Below, one piece after another: positions 11,013 through 23,700 of a stretch of DNA of 64,000 nucleotides. Origin of the DNA: Sepioteuthis lessoniana (taxonomy: Eukaryota > Mollusca > Cephalopoda > Myopsida > Loliginidae); assembly GCA_963585895.1 (NCBI GenBank), contig OY757904.1:163913213-163977212 (forward strand). Direction: 5' to 3'. The position numbers and the translations under genes were made by a program. The notes below the pieces were generated by a model that was not told where the DNA came from, searched no databases, and saw only the letters and a program-made list of their open reading frames with translations. Within the stretch, counting starts at the first letter, position 1, and each line of letters begins with the position of its first letter.

Positions 11013-11139
11013 TTTATGCCTATAAGCATATATAACAGTGTTATTTTTATATGTTTACGCAACCCCTTAGCTATAAACAGAATGCAACACAAGGTCACTT
11101 TTTAAGCAGATTACAGTTCGTTTGAATTCAGTTTTTCTT

Positions 11140-11290
11140 CTTGAGTAGTTTTCTTACCGAGGCTAAAAAGTAGAATCTACTCTACGATTTAACCCGAGCT
11201 GAAAGCAGGACAGATAGATTCGCGCCTTTCTAAAAAGAATTAATGAAAAGCGAAACGCAAACTCGTCTAGAATTTGAACTCGAAAAGCCA
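11140..11290 (-). mobile_element. tRNA-headed SINE relic (family 1), strongly diverged
   Basis: In plus orientation it keeps the order CCGAGGCTAAAAAG, GATTTAACCCGAGCTG, CGCGCCTTTCT, GAAAAGCGAAACGC, GAATTTGAACTCG. The order matches the family 1 copy at 41758-42028. Matching is loose and boundaries are approximate. Confidence 0.4.
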
Positions 11291-12098
11291 ATTCCATTTC
11301 CAAGGACGATAACCGTTAATTTCATCAATATATTTCTTAACACTTAAGAAAAACATTCACAACAACTGATTACTTTCATATGTTTTTCCTCATTTACGAA
11401 TCAACACCTGCCGTACAGGGACGTCAATCAAGTTATTTTTGTGTATCATCAATTATGAAAAGTTCCATCCTCTCATTTGATCCTCTCACTCGATCCCCAA
11501 CAATTGCGATTCTGTGTCTGAAAAACCTAAGGTTATCAAATACATATAAAATAATTTAAAAGTTTTAAAAATCTCTGTGGCATCAATTATTTAAGGAAAT
11601 CATACACATAAAAACGCCGAGTAAAAAAGAAGTAACGGTTAAATGCTTCTTTCCAATGTCACAGTTTTCGAACTTCAACGGGCACATATTTGGTAACAGC
11701 GCGAAAGAGATTCAAATTGGTTGGCTTGTTGCTTTCTCTCTGTTTCTTTGTATGCATTGCCGTTACGGCGACATGTGTTTGAAAATTGCCAAGTATTTAA
11801 GCCATCGTCCAATGACAAGAGGCTTTTTCTTTTCTTTTTTTCAACAGTGAGTTAACTACTGGAATACCAAACATGTCAAGGTGCAGATTCATTGCTATAT
11901 CAGTTTAAAATTGTCCTATTTTCCTTTATATAACTAACACACACACACACATGCATAAAACACAAATAATGTCTTGACGCATAAATTCTCACTTAGTAAA
12001 TTTAGCATATTTGTGGATATTTAAGTACATAATTAGACACTCATAATTATTATTACTTACGATTATAGAGGCATGAACACCCAATTACTTACTCTCCT

Positions 12099-12129
<31 letters not shown>

Positions 12130-13176
12130 GTATATATATATATACACTAGCTGAGGTTTCCGAGTTCCTTGAGATTTATAAAAAGCAAAGAGAAAACTTT
12201 TGTCACAGCCAACGGACATAAATGAACGAGATTTTACATATGCAAAATTTTCTAAATATACCCAACAGTTGCTTGATAGATACAACTTGTGATTTAAGTT
12301 GTTAATGTCGTTTTCAGATTCAGGGCATAAAATACGATAATACGAAACACTAAACAATTTCCTTAAAAAGAAAGAAAAAAAAAGGAAAAAGAAAGAAAGC
12401 TATAGGCGAAAGATCAAACAAAACCAGATTGGAGAGGATAAAAAAACCCAGTTATTTTACAAACCTTGATTTTTACAACTGAATATGAAATTTAGTTATT
12501 TTCATTAATCAAGAACTGCTAAGTTGGCCAATATATAAGCGACATGTGGCTATGCATAAAGGATATGTTGTCTGGTCAGCTTTTTTCTCAACCCATTACA
12601 AGTTATAACAGCCCACCACTTTCTCCGAGGCCTGTAAGACATGAGGAATAATAGCCTGACCTTACTTTGCTAGTCGATGAAGGGTTGGTAGAATGTTTGA
12701 ATTCAGAGATTACCTTCTCCCAGACCCATAACTAATGTAAACGGCAGTTATATTGAAGTAACAAAAGTTTTTAGTCTTTCTTTTTTTTGTTCGAAATATA
12801 ATTATTATGTACCTGTGAAAAATACTGAGAGGACAATGCACTAGTGTTTTACATGCTTAGTTTATCAGCAATACATAAAATAGCTTCTATTTTATTTGCC
12901 ATTGCAAAGAAATATGCAAAGAAATATGCAATATATTTCAGACGCATGCGCGCACACACTCATACATATTGGATCAGCAACACCTTCTCAAGCAACTGAG
13001 AAACTTTAAGTCGGGAATTTGGGTGATTTTCTTTTTTTTTAAAATATTATTGCTATATTGATTCTACGATATTTTTGTATTGAATACTATTTTATTGGCT
13101 TTTGTTGACACTGATGTTTTAGTTTTCAAACTAACGTTTTCAGTTTTTTCAAACGAACAGTAATTGTATTTGTTTT
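11291..13176. other. AT-rich intergenic DNA with (TC)n(TA)n at 12099-12145
   Basis: No gene seen. A TC run passes into a TA run at 12099-12145. A short stretch at about 12695-12730 (TTTGAATTCAGAGATTACC, then TTCTCCCAGAC) resembles the distal part of SINE family 1, but is too short to call on its own. Confidence 0.5.
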
Positions 13177-13182
13177 AAAGCA

Positions 13183-13219
<37 letters not shown>

Positions 13220-13222
13220 CAC

Positions 13223-13255
<33 letters not shown>

Positions 13256-13277
13256 CGTGTGTGTGTGTGTGTGTTGC
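13177..13277. repeat. Palindromic (CA)n(TA)n(TG)n microsatellite
   Basis: GCAACACACAC, then a CA run, a TA run, ACACA, another TA run, a TG run and GTGTTGC. The right half is close to the reverse complement of the left half, including the flanking GCAAC/GTTGC. The whole tract can fold into one hairpin of about 45-bp arms. Confidence 0.9.
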
Positions 13278-13599
13278 GTTCGATATATGTGATTGATTCC
13301 TGATAACGTTATTAATACGGCTGACAGTTCTATTTTGCATTCTCTGGGTTAGTAAAATAGTTTATATGAGAGAGTGATTAGTTCAAATTCTTACCCAGTC
13401 TCTCCTTTATCAACAATCGTAACAATTAAACATTTTTGCTCACAGGATGCAGTTAGAATTGAAGGCATGAGTGAATGTATAATGAATTTAGTTTATTTAT
13501 CTTCCGTATCGTTAACTCATTTGACGAGACCGCATCTGCATTTTATATCATATTTGTAAAGAAAGGAAAAATTTCGTATTTTGGTTTGGCGCGCAATTT

Positions 13600-14480
13600 A
13601 ATTCGACACTTAATTTCACCTAATCGGGATAACTTATCCTATTCAGCCCAGAACTTCATTTCCGGCCAACAAGATTGGTTTAGCTGCCAAACACACTCCC
13701 TTTGGCTGGAGAACGCCGACCAGTGCAGACGTCACATTGGCTGTTCTTCAATAGCGATGCTTTTTAGCTGGACAATGCCGCCCAGTGCAGACATCTCACT
13801 GCGGCTCTACAATAGCAGCAGCAGCAACATGGATACACGAGGGAACCCATCTAATTTATGGATTCCTTACAAGGAATCCCAGTTGAATATAAATTAGATG
13901 CATTCAACATGCCTCGCACAGGCACAACTTTATGTCATCTCAAAAATGTGCTATGTCGATCTGAGCGTAATCCCGCTCTCGACACGCTAGCTCTCAATTC
14001 ACCTCTGGGCCACCTTATTGGAGATAACGCCTACTCTCCCCAAATACTAGACACGAAACTTACGGTGACATCCAAAGTTCAATTCCTACAACTACAACAT
14101 GTCTTTCGTCAAAATGCAACGAACACAATCCCTCACACGTCCGACGACACACACTGCCATCTCAACTTCTCATAACGCCATTTCGTCTCAATACTCATAA
14201 CCTTTCACGAGTCTTGCAGTACCTAAAGCAAACCAATATTCCATGCTGCAAATAAAAACCTTATCCTAAAAACACCTTTCGACTATCGCCATCTTACTTC
14301 TTCATCCTCCTTTTATTCCTCACAACCAAGCGAGGGCCTTACATCACTAAGCGAGAAAACAACTCACCGTAAACACACATACGTTACACCCATCTTCCTC
14401 GCTAACAACAAACTTTCCTTCGCTACTAACAAACCAACTTCTCCAGCTAAAATCATCCTACAAAATATACGCTAAATATT
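13600..14480 (+). repeat. LTR-like fossil segment with 62-bp duplication
   Basis: Composition shifts here to GC-richer, then C- and A-rich DNA. A tandem pair of period 62 occupies 13697-13820 (GCTGGA, GCCG, CCAGTGCAGAC and CAATAGC shared). An AATAAA lies near 14250, followed by CT-rich DNA. A late polyadenylation signal followed by a CT-rich run is how the ends of several other GC-rich islands in this window look. I could not find paired ends. The open frames inside (13475-13897, 13858-14175) match no family I know. Confidence 0.3.
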
Positions 14481-14876
14481 TATATAAAAATGCATGCTTC
14501 ATTAAGCAAGATTTTTCTCTGTGTATTCGTGGTTATAGTTAATGTGTATACCTCGCAGATCATTGACAATGGTTCAGATTAACGCAGTATGTTGAATAAA
14601 TGCAGCTTTGCATCAGATACAGTTTTTCAAAAAGATTTTTCTTGAAGTACGGGGCGTCTCGATGTTAATAAGGGTTAATTCGTCGGTCCTCGAAAGTAAT
14701 CATCATGATTTGCCCTTTAACTTGATACTCTCCGAATTTATTGATCTTTTGCTTGTTTAATGGTAAAAACACCAAACTAATCACCCCTCATCATAAATAA
14801 TTATACTTAAACGGAGGCATACTTCAAATATCACGTGGTACCTTCTCGGCTCAGTAAAAAGGCACATAAATGTGAG

Positions 14877-14929
<53 letters not shown>

Positions 14930-15371
14930 ATACAAAGAATTGAAATATATTTCATTGTTTCTTTTAAATTTATGGGAGTGTTTTATGACTTGGTTGCGTA
15001 AATAGTTGAATATTTTTTTTAAAAAGTCAAATTAATTTTTTTGCCAAATATGCATGTATGCATACAATGCATGTATACGTTTATGTTATAGTTGGTGTAT
15101 GTGATTACAGAATCATTACGTAACATTAGGTATACATATTCGTGTATGTATGTGGGGGCATGGACGAACATATGCTCACTTTCCATGTAACTGTCAAAAC
15201 CATTTCTATATCTTCTTCTTCTTTAAAAGAAAGAAAGAAAGACGAGTAAAACATAGAGGGAGTTTCAGTACGAGCTAAGTATTTCGGATATACAGGCTCG
15301 GGCAGATACAAGGCGACAGTCAATAATATTACACAATATAAATACTGAATGTTTACATAGAATGTAAACAT
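14481..15371. other. AT-rich intergenic DNA with (GA)n at 14882-14928
   Basis: No gene seen. The GA run is about 23 units long and uninterrupted. Confidence 0.6.
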
Positions 15372-15468
15372 TTTTATTATTATTTATTAAGCTTTTCTTA
15401 CAAAACCTGTGATTCCTAACTGGTCACCCATTTAAATAGTGATCGAGCTTATCGCTGCTTAATAAGTT
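15372..15468 (-). mobile_element. 5S rRNA-derived SINE, 5'-truncated copy
   Basis: The minus strand reads TTAAGCAGCGATAAGCTCGA, TCACTATTTAAATGGGTGACC, AGGAATCACAGG, TTTTGTAAG. This follows the second half of a 5S rRNA (AAGCAGCG..GCTCGGTCAGTACTTGGATGGGTGACCGCCTGGGAA..) in order. Then comes AAAAGCTTAATAAATAATAA, a tail like that of the element at 22-167. The first half of the 5S part is missing, as expected of 5'-truncated reverse transcripts. Confidence 0.68.
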
Positions 15469-16037
15469 GTTATTGTTATTGGCTGCATTATTACTTCTGT
15501 TCAATCCTATACTCTACACAGAGTGTCTTACGAAAAATACCGCCTGCCTAACTTGATACAAAGAGTCTAATTTAATTTCAAACAAAAGTTAATTTTTGCA
15601 GCAAAAGAATTTGTACGGTAATTCCAGTCTGGTAAAGGAACTGAACGACTATTTTGGTGGATAGCCATTCTAAAATTAATGATAACAATAAAAAATCCAA
15701 CTTTAACAGAAACTTTTCTTATGTTGCATCATGTCTTTTAGGGAGAGTGTCTGAACCGTACTCAATATCATTCGTGGTACCAGCGTTTCAAATTGGCAAG
15801 AACATCCTGAAACTTGACGAACTTCCATGTCAGTTGACGATAGAGAAGTTTTTTGGCAAAACACAAGACCACCCACAGGATCCAAACACAATTCTCCATC
15901 TTCAACTGCTCTTCTCTCGAGAATTGACCCCTTCTGATTTGTTGTTCCAAAAGCTGAAAGGTCGTAAAACGTCCCAGATATGGTTTATCAGCAGTGGAGA
16001 AGACTGCTTTGAAAGAAACGCACATCGCATATATGTA

Positions 16038-16039
<2 letters not shown>

Positions 16040-16075
<36 letters not shown>

Positions 16076-16146
16076 TATATATATATATATGCGCTGTGCG
16101 TTTCTTATATATATATACGGATATTCATCTCCATGAACAATGTGTG

Positions 16147-16213
<67 letters not shown>
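16040..16213. repeat. (CA)n, (TA)n and (GT)n cluster
   Basis: CA run at 16040-16070, TA run at 16073-16090, a second short TA run near 16108-16118, and a long GT run at 16149-16213. The CA and GT runs are complementary and could pair. Open frames through this area are His-Thr or Cys-Val runs from the repeat. Confidence 0.95.
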
Positions 16214-16214
<1 letters not shown>

Positions 16215-17059
16215 CAATTACACATACACTCGTTTCAACAGCTAGGCACTCAGAAGGTCTGAAATATTTTTTCATACTTTTATTATTATTCCATTTCTTC
16301 CTCTTTTTTCTTTCTTTTTTTATCGTTTTCTTTTTTTAGTGAAAATAAATTTTTCTTTTTTTTCAATCGAACTGTTTCGCGCCATTTACATCAGTTTTGG
16401 CGCCAAGTGAAAATAAATTGAATTTCCAATTTTGTTTCGACATGATTTGCCCATTTTTTCAAAGATGAATTAATTCGATTGATTAAAAAAAATGAAATCT
16501 GATCCGCATTTATATGAATGGAAATCTTGTGGCTATGTTTATAATTAAGCGTTTATGTCAATATAAGAATAATAGTAAAATTACGAGAAATTCTTAAATG
16601 ACTGTTATTCGCCGTTGGTAAGCAAATATATGTATTAATCATCTGTCAGTGATATCTCATAGCATTGATAATCACATCCGTATCTATTTGTTTGACTAAT
16701 TTATTTCTTTGTAACGTCTTCTACATATTCATGTTTCGATATATACAACTATGACTTCTATTTCTTTTGATTAAACAAAATTCTATATGAACATATAAAC
16801 ACATTTGTGAGTGGTTGTATTTATGAAATGTAACACTTAATAAACATAATTTTGTCATTAAATATTTACATAAATGGGCAATCATTAAAAACTTATTTAT
16901 GTTTGGATATTAGTGCAAGACTTCCCCCGTCCCTGACAAGAATCGAAATAAAAATAGTTTTCATGGTTATAACATTATATTCAAATATATTTATTTCTGC
17001 GTTTGATTTTAAGCCCAGGCTAGATTTTACTCAAACTTAGTTCCGTTTATTTTGAGATA

Positions 17060-17097
<38 letters not shown>

Positions 17098-18544
17098 GAA
17101 AGAGAGAGAGAAAGAGAGGGGTAGAGAGTTTGTGTGTGTGTGTGTGTATACATTCATGCTCAGAGGCACATTCATTTTTCTCTATGGTCCTTTGATCCGT
17201 GCATTTGCACTAGTGACCTTAATGTTGTTTACAACTCAACATTTTTATCAAGTGCGTTTCTTTATCTCCTTTGGTCGGACGAATCAGGCAAAACAGACAT
17301 TTGACAATAAGGGAGATAATTATACAAGCTTACACTCTTTTTACCAGTTGCGGCTACTGAATATATTTGAACGCTTTGATATGGAAATATTTTGGTTTTG
17401 GTTACACAGGATAGCTAAAAATAAAAAAAACTATTTCAATTTTTGCGCGACATTTACTCGCCTTTTGGTTAGCTAAATTTTCAAAATTTAGCTATCAAAT
17501 GAATTCGATTGTTAAAATACAATCTTCATTCACTTCATGATTCCTTACATAAGTTGAATCACTATCTTAACCACACATATTAGATTAGTGAATTTGATTA
17601 AATTTTAAAAAGGTACTTTATGCGTCATGTTCCATCAAAACTATTCGGTCTAAAATGGACATTTTAAAGAGTGATAAAATAGGTAAATCAATGTATGCGC
17701 TAATGTGTGGATGTGTGCGCGCATGTGTTTCTATATATATACATATGTGTGCGTGCATGCGTTTAGAATCTACCTTATGTATTGAAAAAATATTATTTTG
17801 TTCTGATAATTTTTCGTTTATCTAATAAAAAAATATGACTCAGGGTCTTCTTTTTTACTTTTCTAAAGTAACTTTTACAAATATATTTAAATTTCAATTT
17901 CAATTCAAATAAAGAATAAATTCTAAACCTTAATTTTTTTCTGATAAACATTTGCAAAAACGAAAAGAAAATTATATTTCCAAAAACTCAAATTATAAAC
18001 TGACTGTTGTGTTAACATTCTCTAAATTTTGGATTATCAACCCATTTTTAGGAAATGTTTTTTGACTATGCCATAGAAAGCGCTAGTTAACGGTAGCACG
18101 GAGTAAAAACTGTCCCCAAAGTTCACTTTCTATCCAGCCAGACGTCTATTTTGTCTGTCCTCCAAACAATCACCTCAGGAACTTCATGGAGCACATGCTG
18201 AATAACATCTTGGGATTTGATGTTCCCCACATTAAATTCCTCGATAAGTTGATCGCTGTTTTTATCTGTCAAAGACTATTTTCTATGCTACGATTCGAAT
18301 ACAAGACCGATGTCAAATTAACCAACCACGATATCTACATGTATTTAATACAACCCCCCCAAAAAAGTCTTCATTCAATAATTTTTCCCCTATGAGAATT
18401 GGACATTCTTTCTGTCCACAATCTTTCATTTCTTTCGCATATACACACTTACAACTTTCCATGTAGTTTCACTGAATAAAATCTATGGTTGTCATTATCC
18501 TTATCGAACAAGTGATTTTTCTGTAACGTTTTATAAACGTTAGA
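16214..18544. other. AT-rich intergenic DNA with compound (GT)n(GA)n(GT)n at 17064-17148
   Basis: No gene seen. The compound microsatellite at 17064-17148 is GT, then GA-rich, then GT again. The open frame 17069-17476 begins inside it and reads on for 135 codons, but shows no family pattern. Confidence 0.5.
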
Positions 18545-18556
18545 TAACAGAAAACT

Positions 18557-20308
18557 TAATGACTGTTTTGCAGTCAAAGGAAAGATATATCGTAAACGGG
18601 ACGGCTACGATACCTAAAATATCCGGTTTCGCAAAAACGCTGAGTCATCCGTGACGTCAGAATTAAAAACATCATACGAACGTCATGAATGAACTTCTGT
18701 TATGAACAAACGAACTATTTTCCGAAAGGAGTTAATTCTGCTAGCCTTTTGGAGACAAAATTATTATCACGGGAAAAATATACTATATTTAAAAGTTCCA
18801 CTTCAAAGTATAATGAAGTATCTCATCATCACTTATATTTAATAAGGGAACTTCCTGTGTCCAGAAATTCTTCCTACGACCTGCAGAGTTGCAGCAGCTA
18901 ACGCTATATAAACACAGCAGGGAGCAACCAAAAATCGAGCTTCGGATCGACACCACCACCCAAGGTCAAGGACAGATTCTTGGCCAAATTGCTCCTGGCT
19001 TCAGGTGGGCGATGATGTCATTGAAAAGCATTGTATAGCACTGGACCTCATGGTCCAGTTTAAGCTATAATCCGGCATCCGTGCCAGGACTCACGTTTGA
19101 GTCCATGTTCAGCAAGGCTTATCAGGCTCACATTACACTAAGTGAGCCGATGACCAGCATAGTCCAGCAGGGTTCGAGTTTCGGCACGAGCCCGACCTCC
19201 CCTTCCCTCAATCTCCACTATAATCAACCTTTGGGTCATTGACCTTGTGTCAAGTCCTTTCTGGTGGGAGGTAGTGACAAATAAACCGGGTAGCCAGGGT
19301 TCCTGAACCCGGAGCATGGGGTCTGCGTCTTCACCACCAAACCAAGCTGCTGAACGTGGGATCTGCATTCTTACCACCAGCTGAAGCAGAAGACGCGGAA
19401 TCCAACCAATCACAGCCGCGGACTCAGCACAGTCAACCAGACCAATCACAGCTGCCTTTTTTCTCATTCAAACTGCTCTTCTCAGAACTAATCTCAGAAA
19501 GGCTTACCATCTCTAAGAGCTCTTCTCAGTGCTAACCTCAGAAAGTCTTCTGAGACCATTTTTGGTCTCCTCACTACACCTTTCCTGGCAGATACCATGA
19601 GACAACGACGCCACAGCCAGCACGAACTGCAGACCAGCACCAGCTTAATCCAGCAGCCGTTCCTGCGGAACCCATCAACCAGCATCTACAGTACCTAGTC
19701 CACGAGCGACTCACTGCTCGGATTAGCATCAACCCTTGAGGCCACATCGACACACCATCGGTAAACCAATGATTGAACAAACTGGGACATCGATCACACA
19801 GCTTCTGAATCTGCAGGATCTAGTCCACGAGCGACTGACTGCTCGGACTAGCACCAACACTTCAAAGGCACTTCGACACCCCCTGGTTAACTAAAGTATT
19901 GCACAACCGGGACATTGATTATCCAGCCTTTGCAACCAATGCGTCCACATCATTGACCGTCTCCAACAACATCTACAATCTGACCATACAGCAACACCTA
20001 ATTTGCACAAAGCGCAGAGACCATCCTTACCTTCTAGACGCGCTGTCGCCACAAACTAATAGACAGCTGAGTCTACAACTTTCTACAACACAGACTTTCA
20101 ACATCCAACAGAGACTACGCCGACGTGATACAACAACTACGATTTCTACACCTTTTGTGTAAGATTCGCTCAATAAAACCTGAATTTAAACTTATCCACT
20201 TGCCTCTGTCATTTGCCCTACAATCAACCACAAAAACTAATACCTATTCGTGGAATCGACGCACACACATACTGGCCTCGCGACAGATATTTCCCGATTT
20301 TACTTTGT
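18557..20308 (+). repeat. GC-richer insert of unknown class flanked by 12-bp direct repeats
   Basis: TAACAGAAAACT occurs at 18545-18556 and again at 20309-20320, enclosing 1752 bp of clearly different composition. Inside, a TGACGTCA (CRE-type) site lies at 18652-18659 and a TATA-like CTATATAAAC near 18903. A long leader-like C- and A-rich region follows, with an AATAAA near 20173. Promoter-like and polyadenylation-like signals in this order suggest a retroelement end or a non-autonomous retroelement. A 12-bp duplication would fit LINE-type integration better than LTR integration, and the repeats may be chance. No coding frame is convincing. The minus-strand frame 19138-19467 has no recognisable domain. 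Confidence 0.4.
19695..19944. repeat. 125-bp tandem duplication
   Basis: CTAGTCCACGAGCGACT begins at 19695 and again at 19820. Both units continue in parallel (ACTGCTCGGA, TTAGCATCAAC or CTAGCACCAAC, GGGACATCGAT or GGGACATTGAT, CCAGC or ACAGC) for about 125 bases with moderate divergence. Confidence 0.8.
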
Positions 20309-20442
20309 TAACAGAAAACTGCTGATATTCTTGCTTTAATCTGACATGACGATGAATAAGTGGGTAATGTCTTTATTTGTTATCGGTGTGCGTGAAAAAT
20401 ATCTAATTCGAAGTTGGTAGACATTTTTGAAAATAAACTTAG

Positions 20443-20714
20443 TGTTGGGGTGTCCCGTATAGATAGACTCGTCCTCATGTGACATATACCAACTGAGCTC
20501 TCTTCTGCGCAGAGGGAGTCTCGGTCGCAGTCTTGAACTCAGTCTCGGTTCTGTCTCACCGAGCCGTTACCAAGAGCGGTAATATTCCTGATTGTTAAGC
20601 TGAAGAAGGGTTCCTCCCACCTATCATTTGTGTATATATTATTTGCCTTCAGTATATTTCTTATTACTTATTTCTGTGTTGTGTCATCATTTGAACCTCC
20701 CCTTGACTATAACA
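20443..20714 (+). mobile_element. Solo LTR, 272 bp, with 5-bp TSD
   Basis: The segment starts TGTTGGGG, ends CTATAACA (TGTT...AACA inverted ends) and is bounded by CTTAG at 20438-20442 and CTTAG at 20715-20719. TG..CA ends with a 5-bp duplication are the mark of LTR-retrotransposon integration (Gypsy, BEL or Copia type; not resolvable from an LTR alone). No internal region adjoins it on either side, so it is a solo LTR left by recombination. The TSD is still perfect, so it is not among the oldest insertions here. Confidence 0.78.
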
Positions 20715-20719
20715 CTTAG

Positions 20720-23700
20720 TTTTCATGAATATATAATATTAAGTTAGTTATGTAAGCGACTGGACGGAGCATATCCAACCATTATTTGATATCTTGAGAA
20801 CCGGTTGCAAGGCTTTGGCAACCAATCAAAGGATACTTTACTGCACAAGCATGAACAGACAATTTTCATTGAAGTTTACCTCGTTGGAAGTGAGACACTA
20901 ATGAATGAACTTGTGTATTGTGTGACCACTTCATTCACAATAATGAAGCGAATGGATTCTTCCTGCCTTGTACTGTTTTTTATTAATCATGGCATCAAGA
21001 AACTCTTCTTACCTTAAAAATGGGTTTGCATATGATTAACTATAAGATCATATTTGCAATTTTTCAAACATAGAAGTTTCTGCTTTTCTTACAATAATCT
21101 ACGATGTCCCTTAATGGAAATGTTCATTAATATTTGAGAGTCTCAATCGACAACAATTATCAGGAATAACTTTGTAAGAAAAAAACATCTTACAAGATTT
21201 TGTGATATATGCCACTAATTAGAATTATCTTTTTTTATGATAATTTTAAGGAGATATTCATCAAATTTGAGATTTTCCTCTAATTTAAAAAAAATTGAAC
21301 ATGAGCAATATCAGGAATGGAAGAATGTTGGAAAATAAGTAGCACAAAGTTTTTGCAAAGTTTTGGCATTTTCCCATGGAACTTTTACTGCACAAAATAA
21401 CTCTGCATTTTTTCTTGTTTTTAATTTTATTTATTTATTTAGTTCATATAATCTGTATCTTTCAAATATTTCCGTTTGATACAACATCCTTATAAAAATG
21501 GTGCTTGATCTTGATATTGCTTCATATATTTTGTCTTCATCTTAAATTCTTTTCTCTGGATAATTTTATCGTTATGTTTGATCAAGATGGAGTTGATTTG
21601 GGAGAAACTTCTTGATGGAAGAAATGCAACTAAAGTGACAACGAAAACCTGTAAAGAAAGACCTTCAAATTGTCAGTGTTGAGTGTCATTGACTTAGGAC
21701 AAGTAGGATTTGTCATTTAGGCTTGCCTTCTAATTGATTTTTTTCTTTAAATGAACATAAGACAACCATTGTTTTAATTTTATTAATCTGTTCATTTTTT
21801 GCTCCTTCTTCGTAGAAGCCTGCCTTGTCTTTGCCAATAGATTTGCCACAAAGAGAATCTTCTCAAAGGCGGTTTCTGTTTTCATTAATGCTCCTCATCG
21901 TATCATTTATTTTGTTTTAAACCTTTGCAGTGAAATGGAATTGAAATGTAACTTTTTTCCTGTTTTCCCTTTTCTGATTGCAATGAAACACAAGAAAGTT
22001 TGATGTAGAAGACTTTGGAGATGGCGAAACTAAACTAATTGACTGTGAAGATACGACCGGACATTGATCGCTCGTGGATTGACTCGAATTCAAACGTCAG
22101 GTCAGTGATTACTCTACTGGCCGTCCCTGTGGTCTGTGAAAGAAGATATTCAATGGGTTTATCTCCAAGTTCAAGTCCAGTTTGCTGTCGATTAGTGACA
22201 GAGATTAGCAGTCACTGTACACATGTAATGGAAGACCACAGTAGGTCGTTCTGACTCTGTACACTAAAGTTATTGCAACCAATAATTTTAGAGCAGATGT
22301 TTTTGTGTGTAAAACTAAAATATCAGTTTGACTGCACTTCACCATAGAAATGACAACCGAACTTAAAAAGCAAAAATGAGGAATATTCAGGACCTTTCTG
22401 AATCTCAAAGTATTCAATATATTTCAGATGAAAGAGACATGTTGGTAAATATTGCAAACTACCCGTTTTTCAAAGCAAAACAAATTCGTTCTTACGTTAT
22501 GTTAACTGCTACATAAACATTCGCTCGAGCAAACAAACGAAACATTTTACTGATTGATAGTAAAACAGAATTTAAATCATTGAAGTCTGACTTGACAATT
22601 GCTGTTTTGTTGTAAAATTTAATAATTGAAATGAACTGTTTTACATCCGTCAATACTTTTCAGAAGAAAATCATTTTAAAAGATTAAACAAACAAAAACT
22701 CATTTTAAGTTAAATAAAATAAACCTATTTTCAGAGAATATTTCTTCAGATCCATTGAAATGAATAGCCAAATTGATAGCAAAGTGTCAACTCCAATTTT
22801 GATGTCAAAATTTTAATTTCAAAAAGAATGTCGAAATTCTAAAAGGATGACAGTATCTTGTTTTCTTCACCATCAACGTAACTCCAACCATCTTCTCCAT
22901 ATCCATGTTTTTATTAATTCATTTTTACCTAGCCATGATCCGTGCAGTTGTATTTTTCGTGTTTTTTTTTCCTTTTCAGTAAGTGATATATCAAAATAAT
23001 TGCAATTTATTATCTTTCCTGATTCCTGCCCTCTATAATGAGGTCAACTCTTGTAAAATCTGAAAAATTCATATTTTTAAATACCAAAAGTTTTCTTTTT
23101 GTTACCCACCCCCACAACTTTAGGGCTCATGTTTTTTTATAGCGTTCTGATTGCACTGTTTGTTATCTTATATTGAATCTTGTGTTTTTGTCCGAGTTCA
23201 TTGAAATTGTATGTTATCATATGATAATGGCTGTAAATGAGCATAAAACCTCGCCAAAGAGCAAGGAAATGAAAGTAATGGATTTTAATGATAGGCTGAT
23301 TACCTTCTTAATATCTCTACTTGATTTTGATAGTTTCAGTATGAAATCTAAATGAAAATGTTATTTCTTCCTAAGATCCGTTATGTACAGGAAGAACTTT
23401 CGGTTTCTTTGAAGATACTTACCTGTATATCTGCATGTGCATATACACATATCAAATAATGATGAAATTAATTTACAAAAATAGTTTGAAATTCTGAAGA
23501 CACGAAAATCTTATGGATTAAACTTAATTTTCGACCACACTCTGATAGCAGAGAACTTTTCTGATTAACATAACACGGAAAATACCTTGCTCACGGTGGT
23601 TGGAATTAATTAAATACATTTTTGACACGCTTCATTACGCTCAACAAATTAAAAATTACTTTACTAAAAATATGCAATCTTTAAATGATTATTATGGCTT

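Noticed and set aside
15994-16339. Frames with His-Thr and Cys-Val runs
   Set aside because: Translations of (CA)n and (GT)n repeats.
19138-19467. Minus-strand frame of 109 codons in the GC-richer insert
   Set aside because: Open because of GC content. No domain recognised, and the same DNA reads as leader-like on the other strand.
22039-22254. Frame with LLAVPVVCERRYS, vaguely like the C-terminal region of hAT transposases
   Set aside because: Only one short stretch fits, no other hAT motif or terminal repeats were found, and the flanking codons do not match.
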